Assembly: GCA_029261835.1 (NCBI GenBank)
Contig: JAJDAO010000050.1
Span: 1 to 64,000 of the forward strand
Direction: 5' to 3'
DNA: 64,000 nucleotides
Source of the DNA: Deltaproteobacteria bacterium
GTDB lineage: Bacteria > Myxococcota_A > UBA9160 > UBA4427
Below are positions 17,600 to 26,032 of the stretch, one piece after another. Under the pieces are notes generated by a model. It was given only the letters and a program-made list of their open reading frames with translations, was not told where the DNA came from and searched no databases. A program made the position numbers and the translations under genes. Each line of letters begins with the position of its first letter. Position 1 is the stretch's first letter.

Positions 17600-18187
17600 C
17601 TACTCCTTCAGCACCATGTCGATGCAGATGACCGCCGCCATGATGAGCTGACGGACCGGGTCATCCGGCCCCACGCTCTCGCTGATCTGGAGCATGTAGT
17701 TGTCGGCGCTCGTGAACAACTCCTTGGCAGCGCCGGCCCATTTCTTGGTCACATGTGCGAGCTCGTGCTCGCCGGCAAGAAAGCGAAAGTCCCAGCCAGT
17801 CCACTTGCCCTGCAGTGAGCACCGGACATTACCGGCCGCGTCGAGGACGTTGAACGCGCCGCCGATGCTGAAGAGCTTCTGTTTGAAACCGCCGATGACG
17901 CGGTCACTGTCGTCGCGTACCGTGACATCGGAGATGATCAGACTGATGCCACGTGTCACACGAACGACCTGCTCGCCTCCCGGCGTACGCACCTGCACGT
18001 CGAAAGGCGTGTTTCGCTTGTAGTCAGAAAAGCGCAGCAGCTTCGTGAAGAAGCCCAGTTGATCCTCGCGGCACTCCATGACGATGTGTCCCGTCGTCGC
18101 GTCGAGAATGTCGAAGTTGTTCGCCGCCTTGAGCAGGCCCGTGTGCTCTTTGACGAGGAAGAGATTGTTGCGAAGCGCCGCGTGCAT
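17600..18187 (-). CDS. LURP-one/phospholipid scramblase-like protein
   Basis: Protein of 195 aa with the repeated beta-strand pattern of the tubby-like LURP-one/scramblase superfamily: 'FLVKEHTGLLKAANNFDILDATTGHIVMECRE', 'VIGGFKQKLFSIGGAFNVLDAAGNVRCSLQGKWTGWDFRF', ending in a hydrophobic helix (QLIMAAVICIDMVL). No enzyme motif is visible; the family is linked to membrane association but its bacterial role is unclear. ATG 18187 follows a G-rich ribosome site. It is the last gene of the minus-strand cluster, 28 bp downstream of queD. Confidence 0.75.
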   Translation of the reverse strand: MHAALRNNLFLVKEHTGLLKAANNFDILDATTGHIVMECREDQLGFFTKLLRFSDYKRNTPFDVQVRTPGGEQVVRVTRGISLIISDVTVRDDSDRVIGGFKQKLFSIGGAFNVLDAAGNVRCSLQGKWTGWDFRFLAGEHELAHVTKKWAGAAKELFTSADNYMLQISESVGPDDPVRQLIMAAVICIDMVLKE

Positions 18188-18215
18188 GATGATCCCCCCG
18201 GAGACAAGAAGTGAG

Positions 18216-18611
18216 TCAGAGAGCTTCGCCGTCCTTGAGAGAGGGCAGCGGGGAATGACCGCGATAGACACAGGCTGTGCTGCAGGTTTCGCGGACAGTG
18301 ATCTTGCTGAGGCCGGGGAGCTTCGATACGAGGCGCTGCCAGATCCAGCGGGCGAGGTTCTCGCTGGTGGGATTCTCGAGGCCCTCGACCTCGTTCAGGT
18401 AGTGGTGATCCAGACATTCGAAGAGCGGCTGGAAGACTCGATCGACATCGAAGAAGTCCATCACCCAGCCACGCTCAGGCTCCGGCTCGCCCTCCAGGCA
18501 GATCTCGATGCGAAACGAGTGGCCGTGGAGACGCGCACACTTGTGCCCTTCCGGTACGTTGGGTAGCCGGTGGGCCGCCTCGATAGTGAACTCTCTGACG
18601 ATTTCCATCAT
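18216..18611 (-). CDS. queD: 6-carboxytetrahydropterin synthase (QueD/PTPS family)
   Basis: Protein of 131 aa. Zinc ligands are visible as H14 ('EAAHRLPN') and H29/H31 ('LHGHSF'), with the catalytic Cys at C25 ('HKCARLHGH') and the C-terminal 'VRETCSTACVY' Glu segment that binds the pterin. The enzyme converts 7,8-dihydroneopterin triphosphate to 6-carboxytetrahydropterin in queuosine/7-deazaguanine synthesis. No queC, queE or folE is adjacent. It lies between a crotonase and a LURP-one-like gene, so the position is probably incidental. A second ATG (18608) is an equally possible start. Confidence 0.9.
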   Translation of the reverse strand: MMEIVREFTIEAAHRLPNVPEGHKCARLHGHSFRIEICLEGEPEPERGWVMDFFDVDRVFQPLFECLDHHYLNEVEGLENPTSENLARWIWQRLVSKLPGLSKITVRETCSTACVYRGHSPLPSLKDGEAL

Positions 18612-18682
18612 CTCACCCCGCCCGTTCGCTCAGGCGCCGTCGCCGAGCGCCGCTCTTCAGCTCGGCGAAACGGTCGCGTGTA

Positions 18683-19510
18683 TCAGTCGCTTCGCAGATC
18701 GCTCCGCGGCAGGTCGGTATAGACCGGCTCGCGGTTCTCCCGGCGGGCCGCGATGCACTCGATGAGATTCTCGGTATTCCCGAGCAGGAGCTGGTTGCGA
18801 TCCTCTAGATCGATGGCAGCCCGCAGGCTGTTGGTCTCGAGGTTCGCCCAGCAGACCGTCTTCGTCATCTGAAGGCCGAATGCGCTGAGCTCACACATCT
18901 TCTCCGCGACATCGATCGCGTGTTCGACCACATCACCTTCCGGCAGCACGCGCGAGACCAGCCCGATACGCTCTGCCTCCACGGCGTCGATCTTGCATCC
19001 TGTCAGCAGCATGTCGTTCGAGCGTGATACGCCGATCAGCCGCGGTAGCAGGAAGCTCGCCCCGAGCTCGGTGCTCGTCAGTCCGTTGATGATTCCGGTG
19101 GCGTTGAAGACCGCCGATTCGGAGCAGAAGCGCATGTCGGCTCCCAGTGACAGGCACAGACCGCCGCCGTACGCGCAGCCGTTTACCGCGGCGATTACCG
19201 GCTGCGGCAGGTCGCGCAGTGCCGGGACCGCTCGCGAGAAGTGCGACATTGCCAGCATTCCCACGCGCGAGAGCGCCATGTCCTCGATGCCGGGAATCGC
19301 GCCGGGATCCTCGAGGTCGAGCCCCGAGCAAAAGCCACGCCCCTCGCCGGTGAGCACCACGACCCAACAGGTGTTGTCGGCCGCCACCTCCCGCAGTACA
19401 TCGTAGAACTCGCTCATCAGCTCGAACGACATTGCGTTGAGACGCTCGGGCCGGTTGAGCTTGATCACACTGACGTGCTCGCGCGGCTTCTCGACGATGA
19501 CCAGTGACAT
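18683..19510 (-). CDS. enoyl-CoA hydratase/isomerase family protein
   Basis: Crotonase-fold protein of 275 aa: 'VIKLNRPERLNAMS', oxyanion loop 'GRGFCSGLDLED' and 'NGCAYGGGLCLSLGADMRF'. The first catalytic Glu site of hydratases is Cys (GGGLCL), and the 'PE..LG' segment is rewritten to 'GIINGLTSTELG', so ordinary hydratase chemistry is doubtful. ATG 19510 is preferred over an upstream frame extension because GAGGCGAG precedes it. It lies 61 bp downstream of the thiolase-like gene in the acyl-CoA cluster. Confidence 0.87.
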   Translation of the reverse strand: MSLVIVEKPREHVSVIKLNRPERLNAMSFELMSEFYDVLREVAADNTCWVVVLTGEGRGFCSGLDLEDPGAIPGIEDMALSRVGMLAMSHFSRAVPALRDLPQPVIAAVNGCAYGGGLCLSLGADMRFCSESAVFNATGIINGLTSTELGASFLLPRLIGVSRSNDMLLTGCKIDAVEAERIGLVSRVLPEGDVVEHAIDVAEKMCELSAFGLQMTKTVCWANLETNSLRAAIDLEDRNQLLLGNTENLIECIAARRENREPVYTDLPRSDLRSD

Positions 19511-19571
19511 CCGCTCGCCTCCCGGAGCCGGCCGCTGTCTCGCTGGGGCCGGCTCCACTCTCGCGATGAGT

Positions 19572-21041
19572 TCAGCCGACCCGTAGGCTCCCCTCGCCAT
19601 CCATGCTGGCGGCCCGGCCGCAGAACTCCTCGCGCGTCATGGCCGTGGCCAGCTCGCGATCATCGCTATTTGCCCAGCTTCGCCTGCCGTCGTCGAGCAG
19701 GCAAGCGGCGTGGGCCCGCGCCGGGCCCTCGCCGTCGTACATCACGCTGTAGGACTCGATGCTGACCGGCCCGGCGTAGTCGTCAGCCGCCTCGCGTCGC
19801 GGCAGGATGTCGACACGATCCTGCGGGTTCTCGTGCCGGAAAGGTGTACGGGGGGGAGCGCTGGAGTAGACACCGAAGGCGTGCTTGGTCAGGTATCCCC
19901 CATTCGCGGTGACCAGCCCCTTGCTACCCGGGTCCTCTCGCAGCAGCTCGGCCATTCTCGCGATGGCGTGCATGACGTAGTTGTTGAGTGGCCCGCCGGC
20001 GAAGGTAAGTCCGCCGGTCACTGTCAGCGGGCGTTTCTGTGAGAGTCCGATCTCATCGGCCGCTACCTGGACTGCCGAGGGGAAGCAGCTGTAGACATCG
20101 ACATATGTCAGATCGCTGGCGTCGACCTCCGCCAGCTCGAGCGCGCGCCGACCGGCAATGCGAATGGCGGGTGAGGAGTGGAGATCGGCACGGTTGGATA
20201 CCAGATAATGATCGTGGGCATCGGTGCCCGCATGTGGAAAAACGAAACGATCGGGGTCGACGCCAAGCCTCTCGGCTGTCTCGAGCGAGCAGAGGATCAG
20301 CGCGGCCGCCTGGTCGACGGCGCTATTGGAGTTCATCAGCTTGGGATACGGGAAGCTCACGACACGGTTGTTCGCCGACGGTGTTCGAATCTCCTGCGCG
20401 GTGATGGGCTTGCGGATCCAGGCGTGCGGGTTTTCTACCGCCACCGCATTGAAGCCGGCCCACAGCTCGGAGATGCGAACGATGTGCTCTTCCAGTGATT
20501 CGCCGCGTGCGTAGCGGATGGCATTCTCGAAGATGGGATAGACCTGGATGGGTTGCATGATGCCACGGGCCCGCTCGAGCGGGTGGACCATCGGCTCCAT
20601 GCTTCCCAGCAGTAGATCGGGCTCGCCGGGCGCGTCGCTGTAGCTCAGCTCGATGCCGGACCTGCGCGCCTTCGCCTGACTATTGCCGTTCTCCGCACCG
20701 GTGATCACCACGACATCGAGTTCGCCGCGCTGGATCGCCAGGGCGGTGTGATTCAGCACGGACTGCACCATGTTTCCACCGTAGGGTGTTGCCGCGGTCT
20801 CGGCTCCGATTGCACCGATTCGCTCCGCCACCGCACGGCCGGGATCGCCGTAGCGCCAGACGCCCTTGATGACCCGCACCGAACTCGTCTCGCCCAGTAG
20901 CTCCGTCCTGCCTGAATCTTCGGCCGCTCGCTCGACGGCACGCATCATCATCTCGAGCGGCTCGGCTGCCTGGCTCGGGTCTTCGACCCGCTGCTCGAGT
21001 TGCGCAACCCCGACGAGAACGGGGATTCTGCTCTTCTGCAT
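19572..21041 (-). CDS. thiolase-like acetyl-CoA acetyltransferase family protein
   Basis: Thiolase-superfamily protein of 489 aa ('GGNMVQSVLNHTALAIQRGELDVVVITGAENG', 'YVDVYSCFPSAVQVAADEIGL', 'VTGGLTFAGGPLNNYVMHAIARM', 'LVTANGGYLTKHAFGVYS'). Canonical catalytic residues are missing: the N-terminal nucleophilic Cys position reads Gln (near Q93), the 'GHP' His reads 'GGP', and the C-terminal 'CxGGG' Cys is absent. Similar proteins in actinobacteria carry the same changes, so this is a distinct subfamily rather than a damaged gene. It sits between acyl-CoA dehydrogenases and a crotonase, implying a role in CoA-ester catabolism or an SCP-thiolase-like function. Confidence 0.85.
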   Translation of the reverse strand: MQKSRIPVLVGVAQLEQRVEDPSQAAEPLEMMMRAVERAAEDSGRTELLGETSSVRVIKGVWRYGDPGRAVAERIGAIGAETAATPYGGNMVQSVLNHTALAIQRGELDVVVITGAENGNSQAKARRSGIELSYSDAPGEPDLLLGSMEPMVHPLERARGIMQPIQVYPIFENAIRYARGESLEEHIVRISELWAGFNAVAVENPHAWIRKPITAQEIRTPSANNRVVSFPYPKLMNSNSAVDQAAALILCSLETAERLGVDPDRFVFPHAGTDAHDHYLVSNRADLHSSPAIRIAGRRALELAEVDASDLTYVDVYSCFPSAVQVAADEIGLSQKRPLTVTGGLTFAGGPLNNYVMHAIARMAELLREDPGSKGLVTANGGYLTKHAFGVYSSAPPRTPFRHENPQDRVDILPRREAADDYAGPVSIESYSVMYDGEGPARAHAACLLDDGRRSWANSDDRELATAMTREEFCGRAASMDGEGSLRVG

Positions 21042-21088
21042 TGGCTCTGACTCTCCTGTTCGATCGCTCGAGACGTTTCGCTTCCAGC

Positions 21089-22192
21089 TCAGGCGGTGTT
21101 CCAGCCCTGCAGAAGAGCCGCCTGCTCTCGCAGCTGATCGGGACCGCCGAGCAGCTGACGGTCGAGACCGACGCGCTTGAACCAATAGTGGAGGTTCTGC
21201 TCGTCCGTGAAGCCAACCCCACCGTGGACCTCGGTGGCCGTGCGGACGATCTCGCGACCAATCTCGGAGAGGTGAGCTTTGGCATGGGCGACCATCAGAG
21301 CAGCGTCTTCCTGTTGCCCGTCCAGCGCGTGGGCCGCGTACCAGAGGAGCGCGCGCGCAGGTTCGAGTTCGGCAACCATCTCGGCGCACATATGTTTGAC
21401 GGCCTGGAAGGACCCGATGACGCGCCCGAACTGCTCGCGCTGGCCCGCGTAGGCCACGGCCAGCTCGATCGCGCGCTCACTGGCACCGAGAATGTCGGCC
21501 GCCAGAGCGATGCGTCCCGCATTCAGCATGTGACAGACGGCGGTCTCCGCGCCGCCGCGCTCACCCAGCCAGTCTGCTACCTCCGCGTCGTCGAAGACGA
21601 GCTCCGCGAAGCCGCGCGTGCGATCAATGGTACGCAGGCGTTCGCAAGTGAGCCCTCGCGCCCCCGCGTCGACCAGCGCCAGACTCTCACCCGTCTGGCC
21701 CACCGGGACCAGGAAGTGGTCGGCTCCGGTGGCGTCGAGCACCATGAGCGATTTGCCATTCAGGCGTCCTGCGCGCTCGCTCACACCGGCATCTTCGCGC
21801 CGCGACGTGAGCTCGGTGGCGGCGACGCCGATACGACACTCGCCAGTGGCAATGCGCGGCAGCCAGCGCGCCTGTTGCGCCGAGCTGCCGGCGGTCGTGA
21901 GAGCGACGCTGGCCATCACCGCACTGCCGAGAAAGGGTGTCGGGGCCACGTTCCAGGCGAGTGACTCCGCCGCCACGGCGGCATCGAGAATCGAGAGACC
22001 GCTGCCCCCGTGCTCCTCCGGCACCAGGATGCCGGCCACGCCCAACTCTGCCAGGTCCTTCCAGTGGCCGCCATCATTGCCTGGCTCTTCGGCGACGAGC
22101 TCCCGCACACGTGTTATTGGCAACTCCTCGTCGAGGTAGCGGCGCAGAGTCTGCTCCAACAGCTTCTGTTCGTCCGAGAGACCGAAATCCAT
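21089..22192 (-). CDS. acyl-CoA dehydrogenase, probable non-catalytic partner subunit
   Basis: Protein of 367 aa with the acyl-CoA dehydrogenase fold ('LAELGVAGILVPEEHGGSGLS', 'YAGQREQFGRVIGSFQAVKHMCAEM', 'EVHGGVGFTDEQNLHYWFKRV'). It is shorter than usual. It lacks a Glu at both known catalytic sites: 'LNAGRIAL' where a helix-G Glu would be, and 'GGPDQL' at the C-terminal loop. It begins 4 bp after the next acyl-CoA dehydrogenase stops. This arrangement matches the heterotetrameric ChsE1/ChsE2-type enzymes of steroid side-chain degradation, in which one subunit lacks the catalytic base (inference by analogy). Confidence 0.87.
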   Translation of the reverse strand: MDFGLSDEQKLLEQTLRRYLDEELPITRVRELVAEEPGNDGGHWKDLAELGVAGILVPEEHGGSGLSILDAAVAAESLAWNVAPTPFLGSAVMASVALTTAGSSAQQARWLPRIATGECRIGVAATELTSRREDAGVSERAGRLNGKSLMVLDATGADHFLVPVGQTGESLALVDAGARGLTCERLRTIDRTRGFAELVFDDAEVADWLGERGGAETAVCHMLNAGRIALAADILGASERAIELAVAYAGQREQFGRVIGSFQAVKHMCAEMVAELEPARALLWYAAHALDGQQEDAALMVAHAKAHLSEIGREIVRTATEVHGGVGFTDEQNLHYWFKRVGLDRQLLGGPDQLREQAALLQGWNTA

Positions 22193-22196
22193 CGTA

Positions 22197-23402
22197 TTAC
22201 CTCCGCGTCTGGCTCTGCGGCTCGCGGGGCATACCTAGGCCACGCTCGCTGATGATGTTCTTCTGGATCTGCGCGGTGCCTCCGCCAATGATCAGACCGA
22301 GCGAGAACATGTAGAGAAACTGCCAGCGACCGTCGGCACGCTGGTAGCGGGAGCCCTCGTATAGGACCCCCAACTCGCCCATGACGTCGATTGCCAGCGC
22401 GGCGATCTGATGGCTGACCTCGCAGCCTGCCAGCTTACTGACAAGGCTCGCGGCGCCTCCGCGCTCTCCCTTGATCCGCGCAGTCAGCATTCGCATGTCG
22501 TGATATCGCAGTGCCAGCACGCGGGCCTGGAGCCGGAGCAGTCGGTCTCGCAGGAGCGGTGAGTCGATGGCGCGCACACCGTTGCACTGCTCCCGTTGCA
22601 TCAGAGCGATCAGACCGAGCAGCGACCCTTCGAGTTGGGCGCTCGAGGCCAGCATGTTGCGTTCATGACGCAATGTGGTGTTTGCGATCTTCCAGCCCTC
22701 ACCGCGTTGCCCAACGACGTTCGCCTGTGGAACCCGCACGTCGGTGAGGAACACCTCGTTGAACTCCGCGGCTCCGGTCATGGTGTTCAGTGGTCGCACA
22801 TCGATGCCGGCCGTCTTCATCGGGATCAGGATGTAGCTGAGTCCCGCGTGCTTCGAGGCCTCGGGCTCCGTCCGAACCAGAGCGAACATCATGTCGGAAT
22901 GGTGGGCGGTCGTGGTCCAGATCTTCTGGCCGTTGATCACGAAGTCGTCGCCGTCTTCTACCGCGCGAGTCTGCACATTGGCCAGATCGCTGCCCGCACC
23001 GGGTTCCGAGTAGCCCTGACACCAGACCGTCTCACCTCGAATGCTCGGCCGTATCCAGCCCTTCTTCTGCTCCTCGCTGCCATGCTCGAGCAGAGTGGGG
23101 ACCAACATGTCGGGTCCTTGGCCCGCCATACCGCGCGACATCCCGGCGCGGTTGAACTCCTCGTCGATGATGACACGCTTGAGGAGATCTGGTGCGGCTC
23201 CGTAGCCGCCGTACTCGCGCGGGATGTTGCGTGCGGCGTAGCCGTTCTCGATCAGCAGATCCTGCCAGGCGAGCAGGTCCTGGCTCGGCTTTCCCACGCT
23301 CATCAGCAGGCCCACCTTGGGAGCCCGATCCGCGTTCTTCTCGAGGAAGCTCCGCACCTCCTCCCGAAAGCTCTCGTACTCTGCGCTGTAGCTGAGGTCC
23401 AT
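22197..23402 (-). CDS. acyl-CoA dehydrogenase, probable catalytic subunit
   Basis: Protein of 401 aa: 'WCQGYSEPGAGSDLANVQTRA', 'INGQKIWTTTAHHSDMM', 'TLRHERNMLA' with a Glu (about E247) at the helix-G catalytic site, and 'LGLIIGGGTAQIQKNIISERGLGMPR' at the C-terminus. With the adjacent Glu-less 367-aa paralogue it may form an alpha2-beta2 dehydrogenase acting on bulky acyl-CoAs. ATG 23402 is preceded by AGGAG. It is the first gene of the minus-strand cluster running to 17600, and the 207-bp upstream gap holds a 12-bp palindrome (23528-23539). Confidence 0.9.
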   Translation of the reverse strand: MDLSYSAEYESFREEVRSFLEKNADRAPKVGLLMSVGKPSQDLLAWQDLLIENGYAARNIPREYGGYGAAPDLLKRVIIDEEFNRAGMSRGMAGQGPDMLVPTLLEHGSEEQKKGWIRPSIRGETVWCQGYSEPGAGSDLANVQTRAVEDGDDFVINGQKIWTTTAHHSDMMFALVRTEPEASKHAGLSYILIPMKTAGIDVRPLNTMTGAAEFNEVFLTDVRVPQANVVGQRGEGWKIANTTLRHERNMLASSAQLEGSLLGLIALMQREQCNGVRAIDSPLLRDRLLRLQARVLALRYHDMRMLTARIKGERGGAASLVSKLAGCEVSHQIAALAIDVMGELGVLYEGSRYQRADGRWQFLYMFSLGLIIGGGTAQIQKNIISERGLGMPREPQSQTRR

Positions 23403-23527
23403 GTCGGTTTCTCCTGTCTCGTCCGCAGCTCCATCGGCGAGGAGCTTGGATTCGGGCAAGGCGCTGCCGCCGCGACCGGCGGCGCTGCCTTCCCGGATCC
23501 ACCGGGATGTAACGATAGGAAGGAAGA

Positions 23528-23539
23528 ACGATCGATCGT
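23528..23539. promoter_or_regulatory. 12-bp perfect palindrome ACGATCGATCGT upstream of the acyl-CoA cluster
   Basis: Located 126 bp upstream of the first acyl-CoA dehydrogenase start, inside the 207-bp gap to the retropepsin-like gene. Nearby on the minus strand are two TTTGCC copies 11 bp apart. It could be a repressor operator, but the core GATCGATC is common in GC-rich genomes, so this is weak. Confidence 0.2.
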
Positions 23540-23609
23540 AGAAAATCCGGCAAACGCTGGCAAAGGCGGTTTGCTCGCATTTCGGTGGCTATCTCTGCCC
23601 GGCTCCAGA

Positions 23610-24860
23610 TCAGAAGCGGTCCAGCACCCAGCTTCCCCGCGAGAGACTCACGAAATGTCGGCTGCAGTCCGTGCCATGGGGGATAGGGAGCTCGGTGCTC
23701 GCTTCTCCGTGGGGCGGGATGTGGTCGAGTTGGATTGCAAAGCTCTGTTCCCCGCAGCGAAGCTCGATGACCGTGCTCTCGATCTCCCGCTGCGACCGGT
23801 TTTGCCCCGTGAGTTCGAGCCGGATGCTTCCGTCCGGCGCACGCCTGGCGCCCGAATGGATCTCGAGCCACTGACTGACGTCGAGCTGGCGGTTGCTTCG
23901 GTGTCGACGCGGGCGCAGCTCAATGCTGCGACGGTCGTGGTTCAGAGTGACGCGGAACTGACGCGACACGTTGAGGCCGAGCAGGCCGACTGCCGGTCGG
24001 TTCGAACAGCCGTCACAGACAGCGACTGTCACCCACTCCACGACGGCCTCGCCGAGCCAGATGGCGTCGATCAGCACGAGCCGTGCCTGGATCTCGCCGT
24101 TGGCCGTGTGCAGCGTTACCGACGGTGCGTCGCTGGGGATCGATACGTCGAGCCTCTGCAGCGCTTGATGGCTCAGTGTCGTGTAGGTCGCTCCGGTGTC
24201 GAAGATCATCTCGAACTGTTCGCCGATCCGCGGGCCGTCGATATCGACGGAGACACGTAGACTGCGCTCGTCTCCCTGATAGGGGAGCAGGATGACGCGG
24301 TCCTGCACCTCAGGGCTCGAGCCATCGGACCGGAGGCCGCCGCTTCGCTCGAGTGCCGCGCCGTTCGGCATTCTCTCGCCTCGTTCCGGGGCCGGCCCCT
24401 CTCCGCCCGACAGGATCGTCTCGGGGGGGGATGCGCCGTCGCGCCCCAGCCGAGATACCAGCGCCCCGGCGAGCGCCCCCAGCGTGTCAGCGGCCTCGGC
24501 TCCGAGCGGACTCGCGAGCAGCCGGCCGCCGGCCGCCGTGGCGGCGCGGCGCTCGCCCGGGAAGTAGAACGGTAGGGCCGTGAGTAGCAGCAGCGACCAG
24601 AGCCAGGCGCTGGCCAGCAGCGAGGCACGCCAGCGTCTGGTCAGACTACTGAGTCCGAGGATCGGAAGCAGAGTCAGGCAGACGCCAGAGGAGATGGCCA
24701 GCGTGGCTGACAGCTGTCTCGAGAGGCCGATTCCACTGATGGCGGCAGTCGCGAGCAGGGCCGGTGGCGAGCCCAGCAGCAGCGCGGCGAGTGGGGCGCG
24801 CAGCCGCGAATACGACGTGCCCGAGCGACGACGCTCGGATTCGCCCAGCGGCTGGCTCAT
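23610..24860 (-). CDS. membrane-anchored retropepsin-like aspartic protease
   Basis: Protein of 416 aa. Two or three hydrophobic helices (about 22-100) are followed by a low-complexity linker and a clan AA aspartic protease domain (about 195-320). Its catalytic motif is 'MIFDTGATYTTLSHQAL' (D221), and 'VGLLGLNVSRQFRVTLNHDRRSIEL' resembles the C-terminal part of bacterial gag-asp/TIGR02281-type domains; these proteases act as homodimers. A C-terminal beta domain (about 335-416) is unassigned. The start codon lies at the edge of a 29-bp inverted repeat that would fold over the initiation region. Confidence 0.8.
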   Translation of the reverse strand: MSQPLGESERRRSGTSYSRLRAPLAALLLGSPPALLATAAISGIGLSRQLSATLAISSGVCLTLLPILGLSSLTRRWRASLLASAWLWSLLLLTALPFYFPGERRAATAAGGRLLASPLGAEAADTLGALAGALVSRLGRDGASPPETILSGGEGPAPERGERMPNGAALERSGGLRSDGSSPEVQDRVILLPYQGDERSLRVSVDIDGPRIGEQFEMIFDTGATYTTLSHQALQRLDVSIPSDAPSVTLHTANGEIQARLVLIDAIWLGEAVVEWVTVAVCDGCSNRPAVGLLGLNVSRQFRVTLNHDRRSIELRPRRHRSNRQLDVSQWLEIHSGARRAPDGSIRLELTGQNRSQREIESTVIELRCGEQSFAIQLDHIPPHGEASTELPIPHGTDCSRHFVSLSRGSWVLDRF

Positions 24861-24888
24861 CGCTCGGGCACGTCGTATTCGCCGCTGC
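24800..24888. repeat. 29-bp near-perfect inverted repeat around the retropepsin start codon
   Basis: Arms at 24800-24828 and 24860-24888 are complementary with one mismatch. The core arm is GAATACGACGTGCCCGAGCG plus one A; the loop is 31 nt. One arm is inside the first codons (about residues 12-21) and the other forms the leader, with the start codon at 24858-24860 at the loop edge. In mRNA it would make a very stable hairpin occluding initiation. The loop contains only the first dozen codons. Confidence 0.85.
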
Positions 24889-25128
24889 CGTCACGCTCGA
24901 GCGTCGATGGGCACGCGGGCGCGACTCCGCTCGGGCGGTCCGATTCGTGTGCGGGCTCCAAGAAGCGCCTCCTCTCCCGGCGGAGCGTCCATTTCACTCG
25001 CGCTGGAGAGTAGCTGCGACGACTCGCTTTCGCGGCTCCGAGTCGCCGCGCGTGAGAGCCAGACGAATCACTTCTTGGCCGCTGCCATGCCACCGCTCCG
25101 GGCAAGTGCTGCTACTATCCGGCCCGCC

Positions 25129-25986
25129 ATGCGATTAAGGGACGTTGCACTCCTGGTCCTGGTGGTCTCGCTGCCTTCGTTCGGGTGTCAGATGTTGGCC
25201 AGTACCGCCACAACTCGGCTGGCCGAGGACGTGTCTGCGGCGGTTCTCGATCAAGAGGATCCGGTGCTCGTCCGCGACGGCGGCCCCGCATATCTGATCG
25301 CGATCGACGGTCTAATCGAGGGGGATCCCCGCAACCAGACCCTGTTGCTGGCCGGAGCTCGGCTCTACGCCGCCTACGCTTCAGCGTTCGTCAACGACCC
25401 GAATCGGGCCGAGCGCCTCACGCTGCGTGCTCGCGGCTACGGCCAGCGCGCCCTCTGTGTTCGCAAGGAGTTGCTGTGCGCCGCAGCGCAGGGCTCGTTC
25501 GATGAGTTCGAGTTTGCACTGATCGACACCGATGAGAGTGACCTGCCCGCGCTCTACGGCCTGGGCAGCGCCTGGGCGAGCTGGGTGCAGGCCAACTCGG
25601 GCGACTGGAACGCGATCGCGGATCTGCCCAAGGTGCAGGCTCTGATGGAGCGCGTGGTCGCCCTCGACGAGGCATACGAGGCGGGCGGGGCGCACCTCTA
25701 CCTGGGTGTTCTCTACACGCTGCGTCCAGCGAGTCTGGGGGGCAGACCCGAGGTCGGCCGCGGGCACTTCGAGCGCGCCATCGAGCTGTCAGAGGGGCGC
25801 AATCTGACAGCCAAGGTTCTCTTCGCCAGTCAATACGCTCGCTTGGTGTTCGACCGCGCGCTTCACGACCGGCTGCTGCAAGAAACGCTGGAGGCGGATG
25901 CCCGGGCGCGCGGCTTCACGCTCAGCAACACATTGGCTCAGGAGCGTGCCAGAGAGCTGCTCGCCGGCGCCGATGATTACTTCTGA
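25129..25986 (+). CDS. TRAP transporter TatT component family lipoprotein
   Basis: Protein of 285 aa with a lipoprotein signal peptide ending VSLPSFGC (Cys about residue 20), followed by an all-helical TPR-like body ('NDPNRAERLTLRARGYGQRALC', 'GGAHLYLGVLYTLRPASLGGRPEVGRGHFERAIELSEGRNL', 'VFDRALHDRLLQETLEADA'), which is the signature of the periplasmic T component of TRAP transporters (PF16811). T components form trimers with DctP-type receptors in Treponema. First gene of the TRAP operon, 46 bp upstream of the receptor gene. ATG 25129 starts just before the basic signal-peptide end. Confidence 0.9.
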   Translation: MRLRDVALLVLVVSLPSFGCQMLASTATTRLAEDVSAAVLDQEDPVLVRDGGPAYLIAIDGLIEGDPRNQTLLLAGARLYAAYASAFVNDPNRAERLTLRARGYGQRALCVRKELLCAAAQGSFDEFEFALIDTDESDLPALYGLGSAWASWVQANSGDWNAIADLPKVQALMERVVALDEAYEAGGAHLYLGVLYTLRPASLGGRPEVGRGHFERAIELSEGRNLTAKVLFASQYARLVFDRALHDRLLQETLEADARARGFTLSNTLAQERARELLAGADDYF

Positions 25987-26032
25987 GGCGGCCGCCGAAG
26001 CCAGCCGGAAGAAAGTGAGATCAGGAGCCGCC

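Noticed and set aside
22596-24260. Plus-strand open frame (554 codons)
   Set aside because: Opposite an acyl-CoA dehydrogenase and the retropepsin-like gene, both with conserved motifs.
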